A DNA stretch of 64,000 nucleotides from the NCBI GenBank assembly GCA_020634975.1, contig JACKAQ010000001.1, forward strand, positions 1,922,001 to 1,986,000. The letters are read 5' to 3'. The position numbers and the translations under genes are program-made. Shown piece by piece: positions 8,988-17,540 of the stretch; position 1 is the stretch's first letter, and each line of letters opens with the position of its first letter. The notes under the pieces are model-generated. The model was not told the DNA's origin, ran no database searches, and was given only the letters and a program-made list of their open reading frames with translations. The DNA comes from JACKAQ01 sp020634975 [NCBI: Calditrichia bacterium] (GTDB taxonomy: Bacteria; Calditrichota; Calditrichia; RBG-13-44-9).

Positions 8988-10304
8988 TCAGATTTCGAAC
9001 ACCCGATTTTCAATTTCCATTAATCCAATTAAACGAGTTATCTGTGCGGTCAGGTTTTTTAAATGCGAGCGATATGTGCACAATCGATACGCCTTGGTGA
9101 GCAGTTGCATGCAAATATAATACGTCAATCGATCAGCGGAAACAGCAGATGGGTTTGCATCGCAATAGCCGGAAATCAGCGCAGAAATCATTGCTTCAAC
9201 TTGCCATTTCGGATAGTTTTGCATTTGCACATCTACAATAAAACTGGCCAAATCCCACTCGGCTTCCCCCAAAGATATTTCATCGAAATCAAATAAAAAC
9301 AGTTGTTTGCCGGAAAAAGCAAGCTGATTGGCATGGAAATCTCCATGCAGGGTGCACAGTTCACTCGCGGCGATCGGTGGGTTCGAACGGAAGCCGTTGA
9401 TTAACCTGTTGATTGGCAGAGAAAACGCCGGAAAAGAACGGGCAATTTTTTCTGCTTTTTTGGCAACTTCCGGCAAATCCAGTTTTGTTTCGATACGCAA
9501 ATCCAGCGGCAGTTTTCGGGTGTGGAATTGCCGCAATGCTTTGCCGATAGCAAACAGAATGTCCGGTTGCACACCGGATTTCAACATTTCCGGCAGTGGT
9601 GTCGCGTTTATATTTTCCATCCACAACGTATGGGTTTTGGGGCAATAATGAATCGGTTTTGGTGTTGCGAAATCGTCCGGATGTCGTAGAGATTCTCGTG
9701 CAACCAATAAATTGCGGTATGTCTGCTGTCCGCCGCTATCTCGAAAAATTTTGCCGTAAATCGCAACCGGCTGATGTTCGCCGTGCAAAGTGCTGTGCAA
9801 CATGTATTTGGCGGTGCAGCGATGCTCCGGGTAATAATGGGCAATCCGGATGTCAATTTTTTTGATCAACTCCGGTGCGGCAACCGCAGGCGGCAACCCG
9901 GGAAATGGCAAATGACGCATCACCGTTTCGGGATCGAGCAGTTCGGCTAATTGTGGCAGTTTCGGATCGCACGGAAAGCGATACACAATAGCGTCCATTT
10001 CCGGCAGCAAATACACATCGCCCGTTGTTTGGTGTTGCTGAAATTCGATCTCGCTGCGACCGTCGCAAAAAGCACGCAACAGCAGTATTTCAGATCGTGT
10101 TTCACTACCCGCCAAATCATTGAATTTCACCTCATAACAGACATTTAAAAAGGAGCGATGGGCTTTTTTGAATATTTTTAGCCGCGTTCGCAAAATACGG
10201 CAATCAACCATTCGATAGCGGTTCTGTGCGAAAAGCGGCAACTGCTGTAATATTCCTGCTGCCATTGTTCTGTCGCAAAAACGATCAAAATTTGAGTTCA
10301 TCAT
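8988..10304 (-). CDS. APH-fold phosphotransferase, glycan operon copy 1
   Basis: 438 residues, last gene of the glycan operon. The C-terminal lobe has the aminoglycoside/choline-kinase catalytic loop HGDFHANQ (320-327) and the metal-binding DFDE (339-342), so phosphotransfer activity is likely. The N-lobe carries a lysine strand (IYGKIF, about 182-187). Before it lies a further module of about 180 residues that includes a PEHRCT motif (159-164). The kinase at 16077-17540 has the same layout, with PEHVCT, so the two are paralogues. Family members phosphorylate sugars (for example N-acetylhexosamine 1-kinase), choline or antibiotics. In this setting a sugar or glycan-intermediate kinase is likelier than drug resistance. 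The substrate is unknown. Confidence 0.8.
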   Translation of the reverse strand: MMNSNFDRFCDRTMAAGILQQLPLFAQNRYRMVDCRILRTRLKIFKKAHRSFLNVCYEVKFNDLAGSETRSEILLLRAFCDGRSEIEFQQHQTTGDVYLLPEMDAIVYRFPCDPKLPQLAELLDPETVMRHLPFPGLPPAVAAPELIKKIDIRIAHYYPEHRCTAKYMLHSTLHGEHQPVAIYGKIFRDSGGQQTYRNLLVARESLRHPDDFATPKPIHYCPKTHTLWMENINATPLPEMLKSGVQPDILFAIGKALRQFHTRKLPLDLRIETKLDLPEVAKKAEKIARSFPAFSLPINRLINGFRSNPPIAASELCTLHGDFHANQLAFSGKQLFLFDFDEISLGEAEWDLASFIVDVQMQNYPKWQVEAMISALISGYCDANPSAVSADRLTYYICMQLLTKAYRLCTYRSHLKNLTAQITRLIGLMEIENRVFEI

Positions 10305-10334
10305 ATCTCGAACGGGTTTGGAGATTGTTTTTTT

Positions 10335-12203
10335 CTAAAAATTGAAATCCATTTTAAATGTTACATGATAGGCTAGTTTGTTGGCGTTTGCGCCGAACGC
10401 CGCACCGGAACGATAAATGGCGCCCAAAACTTCCAGTTCCAGCCGTTTCCATTCTTCAATGCCAAAAACGGCGTCCAATTCCCAGCCAAGTTCGCGATCG
10501 ATCCCATTTGGATCAGCTTTTATTTTGCCGGCCAGTTCCTCAGATGCAACCACCTGAACATACCGGTGATACAGAAATTCCAGAGAACTGGATTTTAGCA
10601 TCGGAAATCCGGCAGAAAACGAAAAAATGGAAATATTGGATAGCTCCGGGCGAAACAACTCGCCGTAATATCGGAAGCGATCCACGCCGTTGTAGCGATT
10701 GTTGTTGTCGTGCAATCCGGTTTGGCGAAAATTTCTGTCCCATTTGTCGGTGGGATTGTCATCGCCGGAGCCGATAGCGTAACTTGCAGTAAATGTTGGG
10801 CTTAACGGTAGCGGTGTTTGCCAACTCATTCCCAAATCCATTGCCCAACCGACAGCATTTGCGGTGCCGCGTTCCGCTACAACCAGTTGCTCTTCGTCTT
10901 CAATTTCAACATCGTCAAATTCGTAATTGCGCACTTGCCCACCCATTCCGGCAATGTCCACCCAATACTCCGCATCTCCAACTATTTCGAAATCCAGATC
11001 CCCTGAAAAACGGGCACCCAGCCAGCCCATCGATGCGTCGATATCGTCCTCGCGACCCGCCGCAATAATATTGCCGATAAACGGGCGATCCGAATAGTCG
11101 TGCTGTGCGAGAAAAAACAGATCAAATTGGTGATTGCGGGTAAACTGCAGTCCCATCCGGCTGATCACGCGGGTGATTTTCTCTTTATCCGGTTCTATCT
11201 TTCGTTGATTAAAAGCCAGCGGTGCAATTTCCCGCGCCAATCCCATTTCCAGATAAAATTTGCGGGTGGCGATATAAAAACGAATAGCATCCAAATCGCG
11301 GTCCCACCACCACTCACGATCTTCCCTAAAATTTTGCCGCCCGATTTGCACGCTCAACGGTGTTCCGGCGATGTTTCCCCACAACAACCAGCTTTCCCCG
11401 CGCTCTACTTCGCTGGTAACGCTGCTTTCGCCGCCTTCTTCGTAAAGCAACCACTCGCGGTTGGTTTTCGTTTCCAAAAATAACGATGCGTTGCGCGAGA
11501 ACCGGTAAAACATTTCCAGTTCGATCGCGTTTTCCATGTCCAGTTTGTCATCTTGCTCTGCCCGATTCAGCTTGAAATCGCCATCGAAACCGGATTTGGA
11601 GCCAATTTCCCCGCCGATGACCAACGGCTTGCCGAATAGTGGAACCGTAAACTGTTGTTCCGGACGTTTATCATCCGGATGACGAATCAGCGATGTGCCG
11701 CGATAATACACCGCCATCGGAATAGTGATGGGCATTCCCATAATAACCAATTGCAAATCACCGTTTTTCAGCGATTGCGATTGGCTCACTTCGCCGATTA
11801 TCTCGATAGCTGCGCCTTCGCTCGATTCCTTCTCAATGGATGTTGCGAACAACTCGCCGGCATTTTCGAAAATCCCTCTCACTGAAATGGATTTTCCCGG
11901 CTGCAAATCTTCCGGTTGTAAATCCTGAAAATGCGTTTCTTTTGACAAGACTATCGCCGCCGGTCCGATAAATAATTTCCGATCCCGAAATGCCACATCG
12001 GAAATGCATCCATTGATGGTGATTTTATTTGGCTCTTTGTCATTATCGCGAAATTGAATGCGATTAGCGACAAGCTGACCCCCATTGTGAATTACAGTCA
12101 CTTTCAGCCTTTCACCGAGCAATTCCTGTCCAAATATCGCAGAAAAACTTGCCAGAATGATGAGGATAGCAGTGTTCAAAAAATATGTTGATTGTTGTTT
12201 CAT
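10335..12203 (-). CDS. AlgE-like outer-membrane beta-barrel (alginate export family)
   Basis: 622 residues from ATG 12203. This start puts the signal peptide (STYFLNTAILIILASFSAIFGQ) at the N-terminus. An upstream extension would overlap the preceding gene and lacks export features. Residues about 25-135 look like a DUF5666-type OB-fold module (TVIHNGGQLVANRIQF, then PGKSISVRGIF). The rest alternates aromatic and polar residues, with motifs such as FRENREWWWDRD-like FREDREWWWDRDLDAIRF, and ends in MDFNF, a typical barrel C-terminus. The family forms anionic-polysaccharide export channels. Its place in an operon with glycosyltransferases and a heparinase-like lyase supports a role as the outer-membrane exit for the glycan. 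The fused N-terminal domain is unusual for AlgE itself. Confidence 0.75.
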   Translation of the reverse strand: MKQQSTYFLNTAILIILASFSAIFGQELLGERLKVTVIHNGGQLVANRIQFRDNDKEPNKITINGCISDVAFRDRKLFIGPAAIVLSKETHFQDLQPEDLQPGKSISVRGIFENAGELFATSIEKESSEGAAIEIIGEVSQSQSLKNGDLQLVIMGMPITIPMAVYYRGTSLIRHPDDKRPEQQFTVPLFGKPLVIGGEIGSKSGFDGDFKLNRAEQDDKLDMENAIELEMFYRFSRNASLFLETKTNREWLLYEEGGESSVTSEVERGESWLLWGNIAGTPLSVQIGRQNFREDREWWWDRDLDAIRFYIATRKFYLEMGLAREIAPLAFNQRKIEPDKEKITRVISRMGLQFTRNHQFDLFFLAQHDYSDRPFIGNIIAAGREDDIDASMGWLGARFSGDLDFEIVGDAEYWVDIAGMGGQVRNYEFDDVEIEDEEQLVVAERGTANAVGWAMDLGMSWQTPLPLSPTFTASYAIGSGDDNPTDKWDRNFRQTGLHDNNNRYNGVDRFRYYGELFRPELSNISIFSFSAGFPMLKSSSLEFLYHRYVQVVASEELAGKIKADPNGIDRELGWELDAVFGIEEWKRLELEVLGAIYRSGAAFGANANKLAYHVTFKMDFNF

Positions 12204-12261
12204 GATGTTTCTACCTGTTTTACAGCGAACGGCTGTTCGCCCGGCTGTTTCTGTTTGGAGA

Positions 12262-14253
12262 TCACAAAGCGAAATTGTTTTGAACATGTAACTTTTCGAA
12301 TTTGATTTGCACCAACTCGCGCATCGGGTAAAATTTGGCGTAGCTGTGCGCCGCCAACAGGTGCAGCAATTCGTCCAGTTCCTGCAAGTTGGCGTCATCC
12401 ATTTCTGCGTGATGGAACATTAGCCCCAGCATCTTTCCTTTGCGAATGCCTGCGGCAAGATACTCGCCAAATTCCTCGCGGGTGAGTGCAACACCTTTGC
12501 GTTTCCGCAACCAGTCGATGCGAATGGGCAACTCGATCAATCCGGGCTGATGCAGAGGTTCGGCGGTTTCATCTCGGGAAAGCGCTTCGAAGTTTAATAA
12601 TTGCAATACCTTAGCGGTATCCGATGTGCAGCGGTTCCACGGCGGTGTAAAAATAGCATCCAGTGCGTTTCTGCCAAAAATATCTTCCAGAAGCGCTTTG
12701 CCTCGGCTGATATCTTCAAATTGGGCATCCAGACTTCTGTCGCTACCAAACTCGCAATTGCGACCTTCGCTTTGGTAATTTTGGTGCAAATAGCCATGCT
12801 GATGCAGCCCGATCCGTTGCGGAGCAGTTGCTTTCGCAGCTTTCAAAAAATTGATGGTTGAGGCATCCAACGCTGTGGGAATGACTGCCAGATCGATCGG
12901 TAAATGGTAACGATCAAACAGTTTTAGCAGCGCCTGCAACCGGTCTGTGCGCCATCCGGCGTCGTCATCGCGGAAGAAGAATTTTACCGGCAGCGGGGCG
13001 CGGTTCATCGCATCCAGCACCGGCTTCAGCCATTCGCTGTATGTTTGTTTTTTGGCAGCAGCCCGGGTTTGTTTTGCATCGCGCTCACCAATCAATTGGG
13101 CGAGAATTTCACCGGTTTTTTCCGCACCGTTCAAATTTAGCGGTGTGCTATCCGGCCGGAAATTCAACAAGTTTTTCACTGCGTCAAACAACGATTCGGG
13201 TGTCAAATTCTGCGGAATCAGGTATTGCAATTGCCCCAGTTTCGCCAACCGTTGGGCGCGAATCAACTGCTCATCTTCTTCACCTTCGGAAAAGGGAATC
13301 ACCAGCGAGGGCACTTTGGATTGCAGCAAATCCATGGTGGTGTTGTAACCGCATTGGCTGATCGACGCGCGCGCGGCGCACAATTCTTTGTGGAGATTCG
13401 GCACAAATTTGATGACTTCCAGATTGGCGATTTCAGCAGATTGTTTTTTCAACGCCACAAATTCGTCATCCGGCAAAAAAGGTCCGGTGATAATTTTTAC
13501 TTTCAATCCAAAATGTTCACCCAACGCCGGTGCGATGGTTGCAGCGTTACGGAAAATATCGTACCCGAATCGCCCGCCACCGGCCGAAACCACCAATGTT
13601 TTAGATATTTTAATTTCAGAAAAATCAACCGGTTGGATCTCCTGTTTCGGGAGCACAAATCCGGTGTAAAATACCGGTGTTTTCAGCGGAATTTGCGGTT
13701 GAAATGTTTCTTCGAGCTGGGCAAAATCGGGATCGGCGTGGCTGAGCACCGCATCAAAATAGCGATTGGCCAGCAACGCAGCGCGATTTTCGTGCTGTTC
13801 CTGATCTTTGCGATTGCCAACCAGAATATCGCGCAGGCTGCAGGCGGTAATCGGCGCATTTTTGCCGAGTGCGTTGGCTGCTTCCAGCAACGGCAGCAAC
13901 TCGTTGACAAATTTTTTCCGCCCAAAAGGGAACAGCTCGATAAACAACACATCCGGGTGAATTTCGTTGAAAATTTTCATAATTTGGTGCAGCCGGATTT
14001 CCTGTGCCTGTTCCAGTGTAATTTCCGTGTCAATGCTGTAAAGGCTGTGATCGATCAGTTGACCAATTGGCGGCAGGTGGATCACATCCAATTCCGATGG
14101 AAAGGTCATGCCTTCCGGCAGTTCGCCGCCGTTGAGCAACACCACGCGAAAGCGCTTTGCCAATGTTTTGGCAAGGGTTAGCGAGCGCACCAGATGTCCC
14201 ATCCCCATGGAATGCTGGCAGTGAAATAATACGGTTTTTCGTGTGTCCATCAT
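12262..14253 (-). CDS. Glycosyltransferase (MurG/GT28-like) fused to polysaccharide deacetylase domain
   Basis: 663 residues. The first 390 are a GT-B glycosyltransferase: the start has HSMGMGHLVRSL and the nucleotide-sugar site has QCGYNTTMDLLQSKVPSLVIPF (300-321). Residues about 420-640 are a NodB/CE4-like deacetylase with RDDD (428-431) for the catalytic and metal aspartates, HQHGYLH (484-490) as the metal-binding histidine motif and TPPWNR (536-541). The fusion suggests that one enzyme adds a sugar and deacetylates it or a neighbour, leaving a free amine. The GT half is a paralogue of the transferase at 22306-23556 (shared GYNTT and LTPES segments). No signal peptide is present, so the deacetylase would act inside the cell. 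Confidence 0.82.
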   Translation of the reverse strand: MMDTRKTVLFHCQHSMGMGHLVRSLTLAKTLAKRFRVVLLNGGELPEGMTFPSELDVIHLPPIGQLIDHSLYSIDTEITLEQAQEIRLHQIMKIFNEIHPDVLFIELFPFGRKKFVNELLPLLEAANALGKNAPITACSLRDILVGNRKDQEQHENRAALLANRYFDAVLSHADPDFAQLEETFQPQIPLKTPVFYTGFVLPKQEIQPVDFSEIKISKTLVVSAGGGRFGYDIFRNAATIAPALGEHFGLKVKIITGPFLPDDEFVALKKQSAEIANLEVIKFVPNLHKELCAARASISQCGYNTTMDLLQSKVPSLVIPFSEGEEDEQLIRAQRLAKLGQLQYLIPQNLTPESLFDAVKNLLNFRPDSTPLNLNGAEKTGEILAQLIGERDAKQTRAAAKKQTYSEWLKPVLDAMNRAPLPVKFFFRDDDAGWRTDRLQALLKLFDRYHLPIDLAVIPTALDASTINFLKAAKATAPQRIGLHQHGYLHQNYQSEGRNCEFGSDRSLDAQFEDISRGKALLEDIFGRNALDAIFTPPWNRCTSDTAKVLQLLNFEALSRDETAEPLHQPGLIELPIRIDWLRKRKGVALTREEFGEYLAAGIRKGKMLGLMFHHAEMDDANLQELDELLHLLAAHSYAKFYPMRELVQIKFEKLHVQNNFAL

Positions 14254-14293
14254 GTTCTCTCTCTATTTTTTAAGTTGCTGTTTTTGCTTGGCT

Positions 14294-16051
14294 TCAAGCC
14301 GTTTGCTGCATGGGAATCAGGCGTCCGTTCTGGAGGTGCAGCACTTCGTCTGCAATCGTGCAAAGTGCGGGATTGTGCGTGATAATCATGCAGGTGCGAC
14401 CAGTGCGAATGCGTTGTAATGCGTTCATAATTACGGTTGCGGATTGCGCATCGACGTTGGCGAGCGGCTCATCCAGCACCAAAATGGGGCGATCCAGTAA
14501 AAATGCCCGCGCCAATGCCAGCCGTTTTTGCTGCCCGCCGGAGATGTTCAATCCTTCTTCGGCAAGCAGCGTGTCCAGCTTTTTGGGCAAACGATCGACA
14601 AATTCGGCGAGATCGACAAACGCGAGCGCTTCGCAAATGGCGGCATCGCTGATGTTGGCGTTATCGCCGCAGAGCACCTCGCGAATGGTGCCGGAGAACA
14701 GATATGCCTGCTGCAATGTGACGGATATATTTTCCCGCAACGAATTCGCAGAAATTTGCGATAGCAACACGCCGTCAATGGCAATTTCGCCGGCGGTGGG
14801 TTCGAACAGACGCAGCAGCAACGATAGCGTGGTGCTTTTTCCCGCGCCGCTTTGCCCCATTATTACCGTAAGTTTGTCCGGTTGCAGCCGGAAATTGACG
14901 CCTTTCAACACAAAATCGCGCTGTTTCTGTTCCGGATAGGCAAACCAGACGTTGCGGAATTCGATATCGCCGCGCATTTTGGCGATCTCTCGGGCGTTGA
15001 CAGCTTCCAGATCCGCAGGTTTTTCATCAAATAATTTGGCGATCTGCTCACCGCCCGCCATGCCTCGGGTTGCAGAGTCAGTCAGGTCGTTCACTTTGTC
15101 CGCCGGTTTGGTGAGCTTGTTCAAATAGGCGATGAACACCGTTAATTCGCCGATTGTCAACTGCCCGTTGAGCACCATCAGCGCACCGCCGCCGATCAAC
15201 ACTGTCGCTGCAATGCCTTTGGCGAGCTTCAGCGTGCGCTCCATTTCGGCAATTACGCGAATGGAATTCACGCCGGCAGTGAGGCTTTTTTCGTTAATTT
15301 TCCGGAAATCGCGACGGGTTTTTTGCTCAAAACCCAACGCCTGAATTAATGGCAAATTGCGGATAATTTCCTGCGCAAGCCCTGCAATACTGCCTTCGTG
15401 GCGGCGTTTTTCGCGGGAGGTTTTGCGGAGTTTTGAACCGTATCTGCGAACCAGCAGAAACAGACCGCCAAACATGATCACACCTAAAAATCCCAGCGTT
15501 GGCTGAACAGCAAACATTACCGCGAGTGTAAAAAAAGTGGTCGCGCCATGTTCGAACATCTGCGGCATTGTTTTGGTGAGTAAACGGGTGAAAATGCTGA
15601 CATCGCCAACCATGCGCAGCACCAGTTCTCCGCTGCGATATTTCATTCGGGTGGTGCCTGGCAGCGATTGAATGTGCGCCAAAACGCGATCGCGAATGCT
15701 CAGGTTGAGCTGTTCGCGCACCCGGGCAATAATCACTTTGTTGGTGGTGTTCAACATCGCTTCCACGACGTTCAGCAGAAAATATCCGGCAGCGATTACC
15801 ATTACCCAAACAGCGGCAGATAGCGTTACACCCAGCATCGAATTGAACGCGGCAACATCGTTTTTCTCTAAAAAATGATCGATGATCAATTTAAGCGGCC
15901 AGGGCGTTAATACGCCTGCACCAACGGCCAGCAAACTCAGTAAATAGTAAATTGCCAAACCGCTTTTTTGCGCGGAAATTTCTGTCCGAAAAATGCGAAA
16001 CAGTTTTTTTAATAGCTGAATTTCGTTGGTCGACTGAGAATGATTCTTCAC
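14294..16051 (-). CDS. ABC exporter, MsbA-like fused permease/ATPase
   Basis: 585 residues. The N-terminal six-helix export domain (about 20-320) is followed by an ATPase with Walker A GQSGAGKST, signature LNISGGQQKR, Walker B PILVLDEP and the switch histidine in THNPAL. It belongs to the half-transporter type that works as a homodimer, like MsbA lipid flippases, rather than the two-gene Wzm/Wzt type. In this operon it probably flips a lipid-linked sugar or glycan across the inner membrane. The start is a GTG at 16051 with AAAGG upstream. Codon use and spacing (25 bases from the preceding kinase gene) fit the operon. Confidence 0.9.
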   Translation of the reverse strand: MKNHSQSTNEIQLLKKLFRIFRTEISAQKSGLAIYYLLSLLAVGAGVLTPWPLKLIIDHFLEKNDVAAFNSMLGVTLSAAVWVMVIAAGYFLLNVVEAMLNTTNKVIIARVREQLNLSIRDRVLAHIQSLPGTTRMKYRSGELVLRMVGDVSIFTRLLTKTMPQMFEHGATTFFTLAVMFAVQPTLGFLGVIMFGGLFLLVRRYGSKLRKTSREKRRHEGSIAGLAQEIIRNLPLIQALGFEQKTRRDFRKINEKSLTAGVNSIRVIAEMERTLKLAKGIAATVLIGGGALMVLNGQLTIGELTVFIAYLNKLTKPADKVNDLTDSATRGMAGGEQIAKLFDEKPADLEAVNAREIAKMRGDIEFRNVWFAYPEQKQRDFVLKGVNFRLQPDKLTVIMGQSGAGKSTTLSLLLRLFEPTAGEIAIDGVLLSQISANSLRENISVTLQQAYLFSGTIREVLCGDNANISDAAICEALAFVDLAEFVDRLPKKLDTLLAEEGLNISGGQQKRLALARAFLLDRPILVLDEPLANVDAQSATVIMNALQRIRTGRTCMIITHNPALCTIADEVLHLQNGRLIPMQQTA

Positions 16052-16076
16052 TTTTTAATACCTTTTGAATTGTAAA

Positions 16077-17540
16077 CTATGCCATATAGTCGTTTAAAAA
16101 AGGTTTCCCCTCCCATAACTGAGAGGAGAAACCGGGGAAGGATGAGAGAGATTTGAAGATGCCGGGCGCATCTGTTGCGCTGGCGATATCAATTGCCAGA
16201 ATAACCAGATATTCCGGCAGGTTATTTATGGTCGATTTTTGGCGGGTGATGGCTCTGAAAACACGTTCGGTCAACAACGCCGCCGCGATGTGCCACCGCA
16301 ATTTCGCCGAATCAATTTGCAGTGAGGACGCCCGCTGATAGGCATTGAGAAACAAACCGATCACTTTGCGCAACTGGGTTGCAGGCAATCGTTTCTGGAT
16401 GCCCATATTTAGCATTCCGGCGATGAAACTTCCCAGATCCACCACCGGGTCGCCCGATGCAAGGCTATCCAAATCGATCACCGAAACCGTTCCTTCGTTG
16501 GTCAGAAAATTTTTCAGATGCAAATCGCCGTGCAGCGTAACTACCGGTGCCTCACTCAAAAACGGCTGCTGATTCAGCAATTGTTTTACCAGCCCTGCAG
16601 ATTTTTCGGTTTTGGCAAAACCGGTTTTTTCGAGCATTTGTTGAACCGCAACAAGCTTTTCGGCGATGTTTTTGTGATTGATTTCCGGCAAATTTTGCAA
16701 TTCGCAGCGATGCAGCGCAGCAACCTGTTCGGCGGCTTTCGGGATCATTTTCATAAATGCATCGCTGCCAAAGCCCAGATCCAACAATGTGCCGCCCGGT
16801 AATCCGCACTGCCACATCGAGCGCCATTGCGGGTAATACGCCAGCGGTTTTGCAACATTCAACGTTCCGTTTTTTCGCAATGGCGAATCCCAGATCCGGC
16901 GCATGTTTTCGATGGTTTTTGCGCCTTCATCGTTGTAATACACTTTGCCGAAAAACGATTCTGTTTGTGGACGATTACCGCCGAGTTGCACATCTACTTT
17001 TACCGTGCAAACATGCTCCGGCACAAAATGCACCACTTCGTGCTGCCATTTCTCGATATGCCGATGCTCGCCAATGGCGGAATTCAGCGCATCGGGAATG
17101 ATAATTTGGCTAAGTATTTCCGGCTGTAACACCTGCTGTAATCCGTGCAGCTTCCGGTCGTTCGGGAATGCGCGGATGACCATTTCCAGCGCCGGAAAAT
17201 GGAACACGGGTTCGCCGATTTGCGGTTGCACCAGCGGCTGCCGCAACGCCTTTTGGTATCGCGATTGTGATTGTTTTTCCGGATAAACCGTTGCAAAAAA
17301 CAATTGCTGAAATGTTTTGCCATTGTTTGCATCAACAAATTCCAACTGATAGCTGATCTGGCAATTTTTACCCGGTTTGTATTTCACACGTTCGATGTTA
17401 CAACCGGTAATTTGCAGGTTGTCTGCCGCACCCATCGCAGCCCAATAATTGCGAAAAACATCGCGCATTTTGCGAACATTTAACACAGTTGCCAGTTGGG
17501 GCAGTTTTGAATCTTTCGGTGGCTCAATGTGCTGTTTCAT
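16077..17540 (-). CDS. APH-fold phosphotransferase, glycan operon copy 2
   Basis: 487 residues, with ATG overlapping the stop of the heparinase-like gene (ATGA), so the two are translationally coupled. The catalytic loop is HGDLHLKN (337-344) and the metal motif is DLDS (356-359). The N-lobe lysine is in FFGKVYY. The N-terminal module with PEHVCT (174-179) is shared with the kinase at 8988-10304. The coupling to a lyase-fold protein suggests handling of sugars released from, or destined for, the glycan. That is an inference; the substrate is not known. Confidence 0.8.
   Translation of the reverse strand: MKQHIEPPKDSKLPQLATVLNVRKMRDVFRNYWAAMGAADNLQITGCNIERVKYKPGKNCQISYQLEFVDANNGKTFQQLFFATVYPEKQSQSRYQKALRQPLVQPQIGEPVFHFPALEMVIRAFPNDRKLHGLQQVLQPEILSQIIIPDALNSAIGEHRHIEKWQHEVVHFVPEHVCTVKVDVQLGGNRPQTESFFGKVYYNDEGAKTIENMRRIWDSPLRKNGTLNVAKPLAYYPQWRSMWQCGLPGGTLLDLGFGSDAFMKMIPKAAEQVAALHRCELQNLPEINHKNIAEKLVAVQQMLEKTGFAKTEKSAGLVKQLLNQQPFLSEAPVVTLHGDLHLKNFLTNEGTVSVIDLDSLASGDPVVDLGSFIAGMLNMGIQKRLPATQLRKVIGLFLNAYQRASSLQIDSAKLRWHIAAALLTERVFRAITRQKSTINNLPEYLVILAIDIASATDAPGIFKSLSSFPGFSSQLWEGKPFLNDYMA

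Noticed and set aside
12204-12398. Upstream in-frame extension of the AlgE-like gene
   Set aside because: It overlaps the transferase-deacetylase gene, is rich in Cys/Arg/Thr without family similarity, and hides the signal peptide that begins at 12203.
13225-14181. Open frame of 318 codons on the plus strand
   Set aside because: It is antisense to the transferase-deacetylase gene and its translation has no family features.
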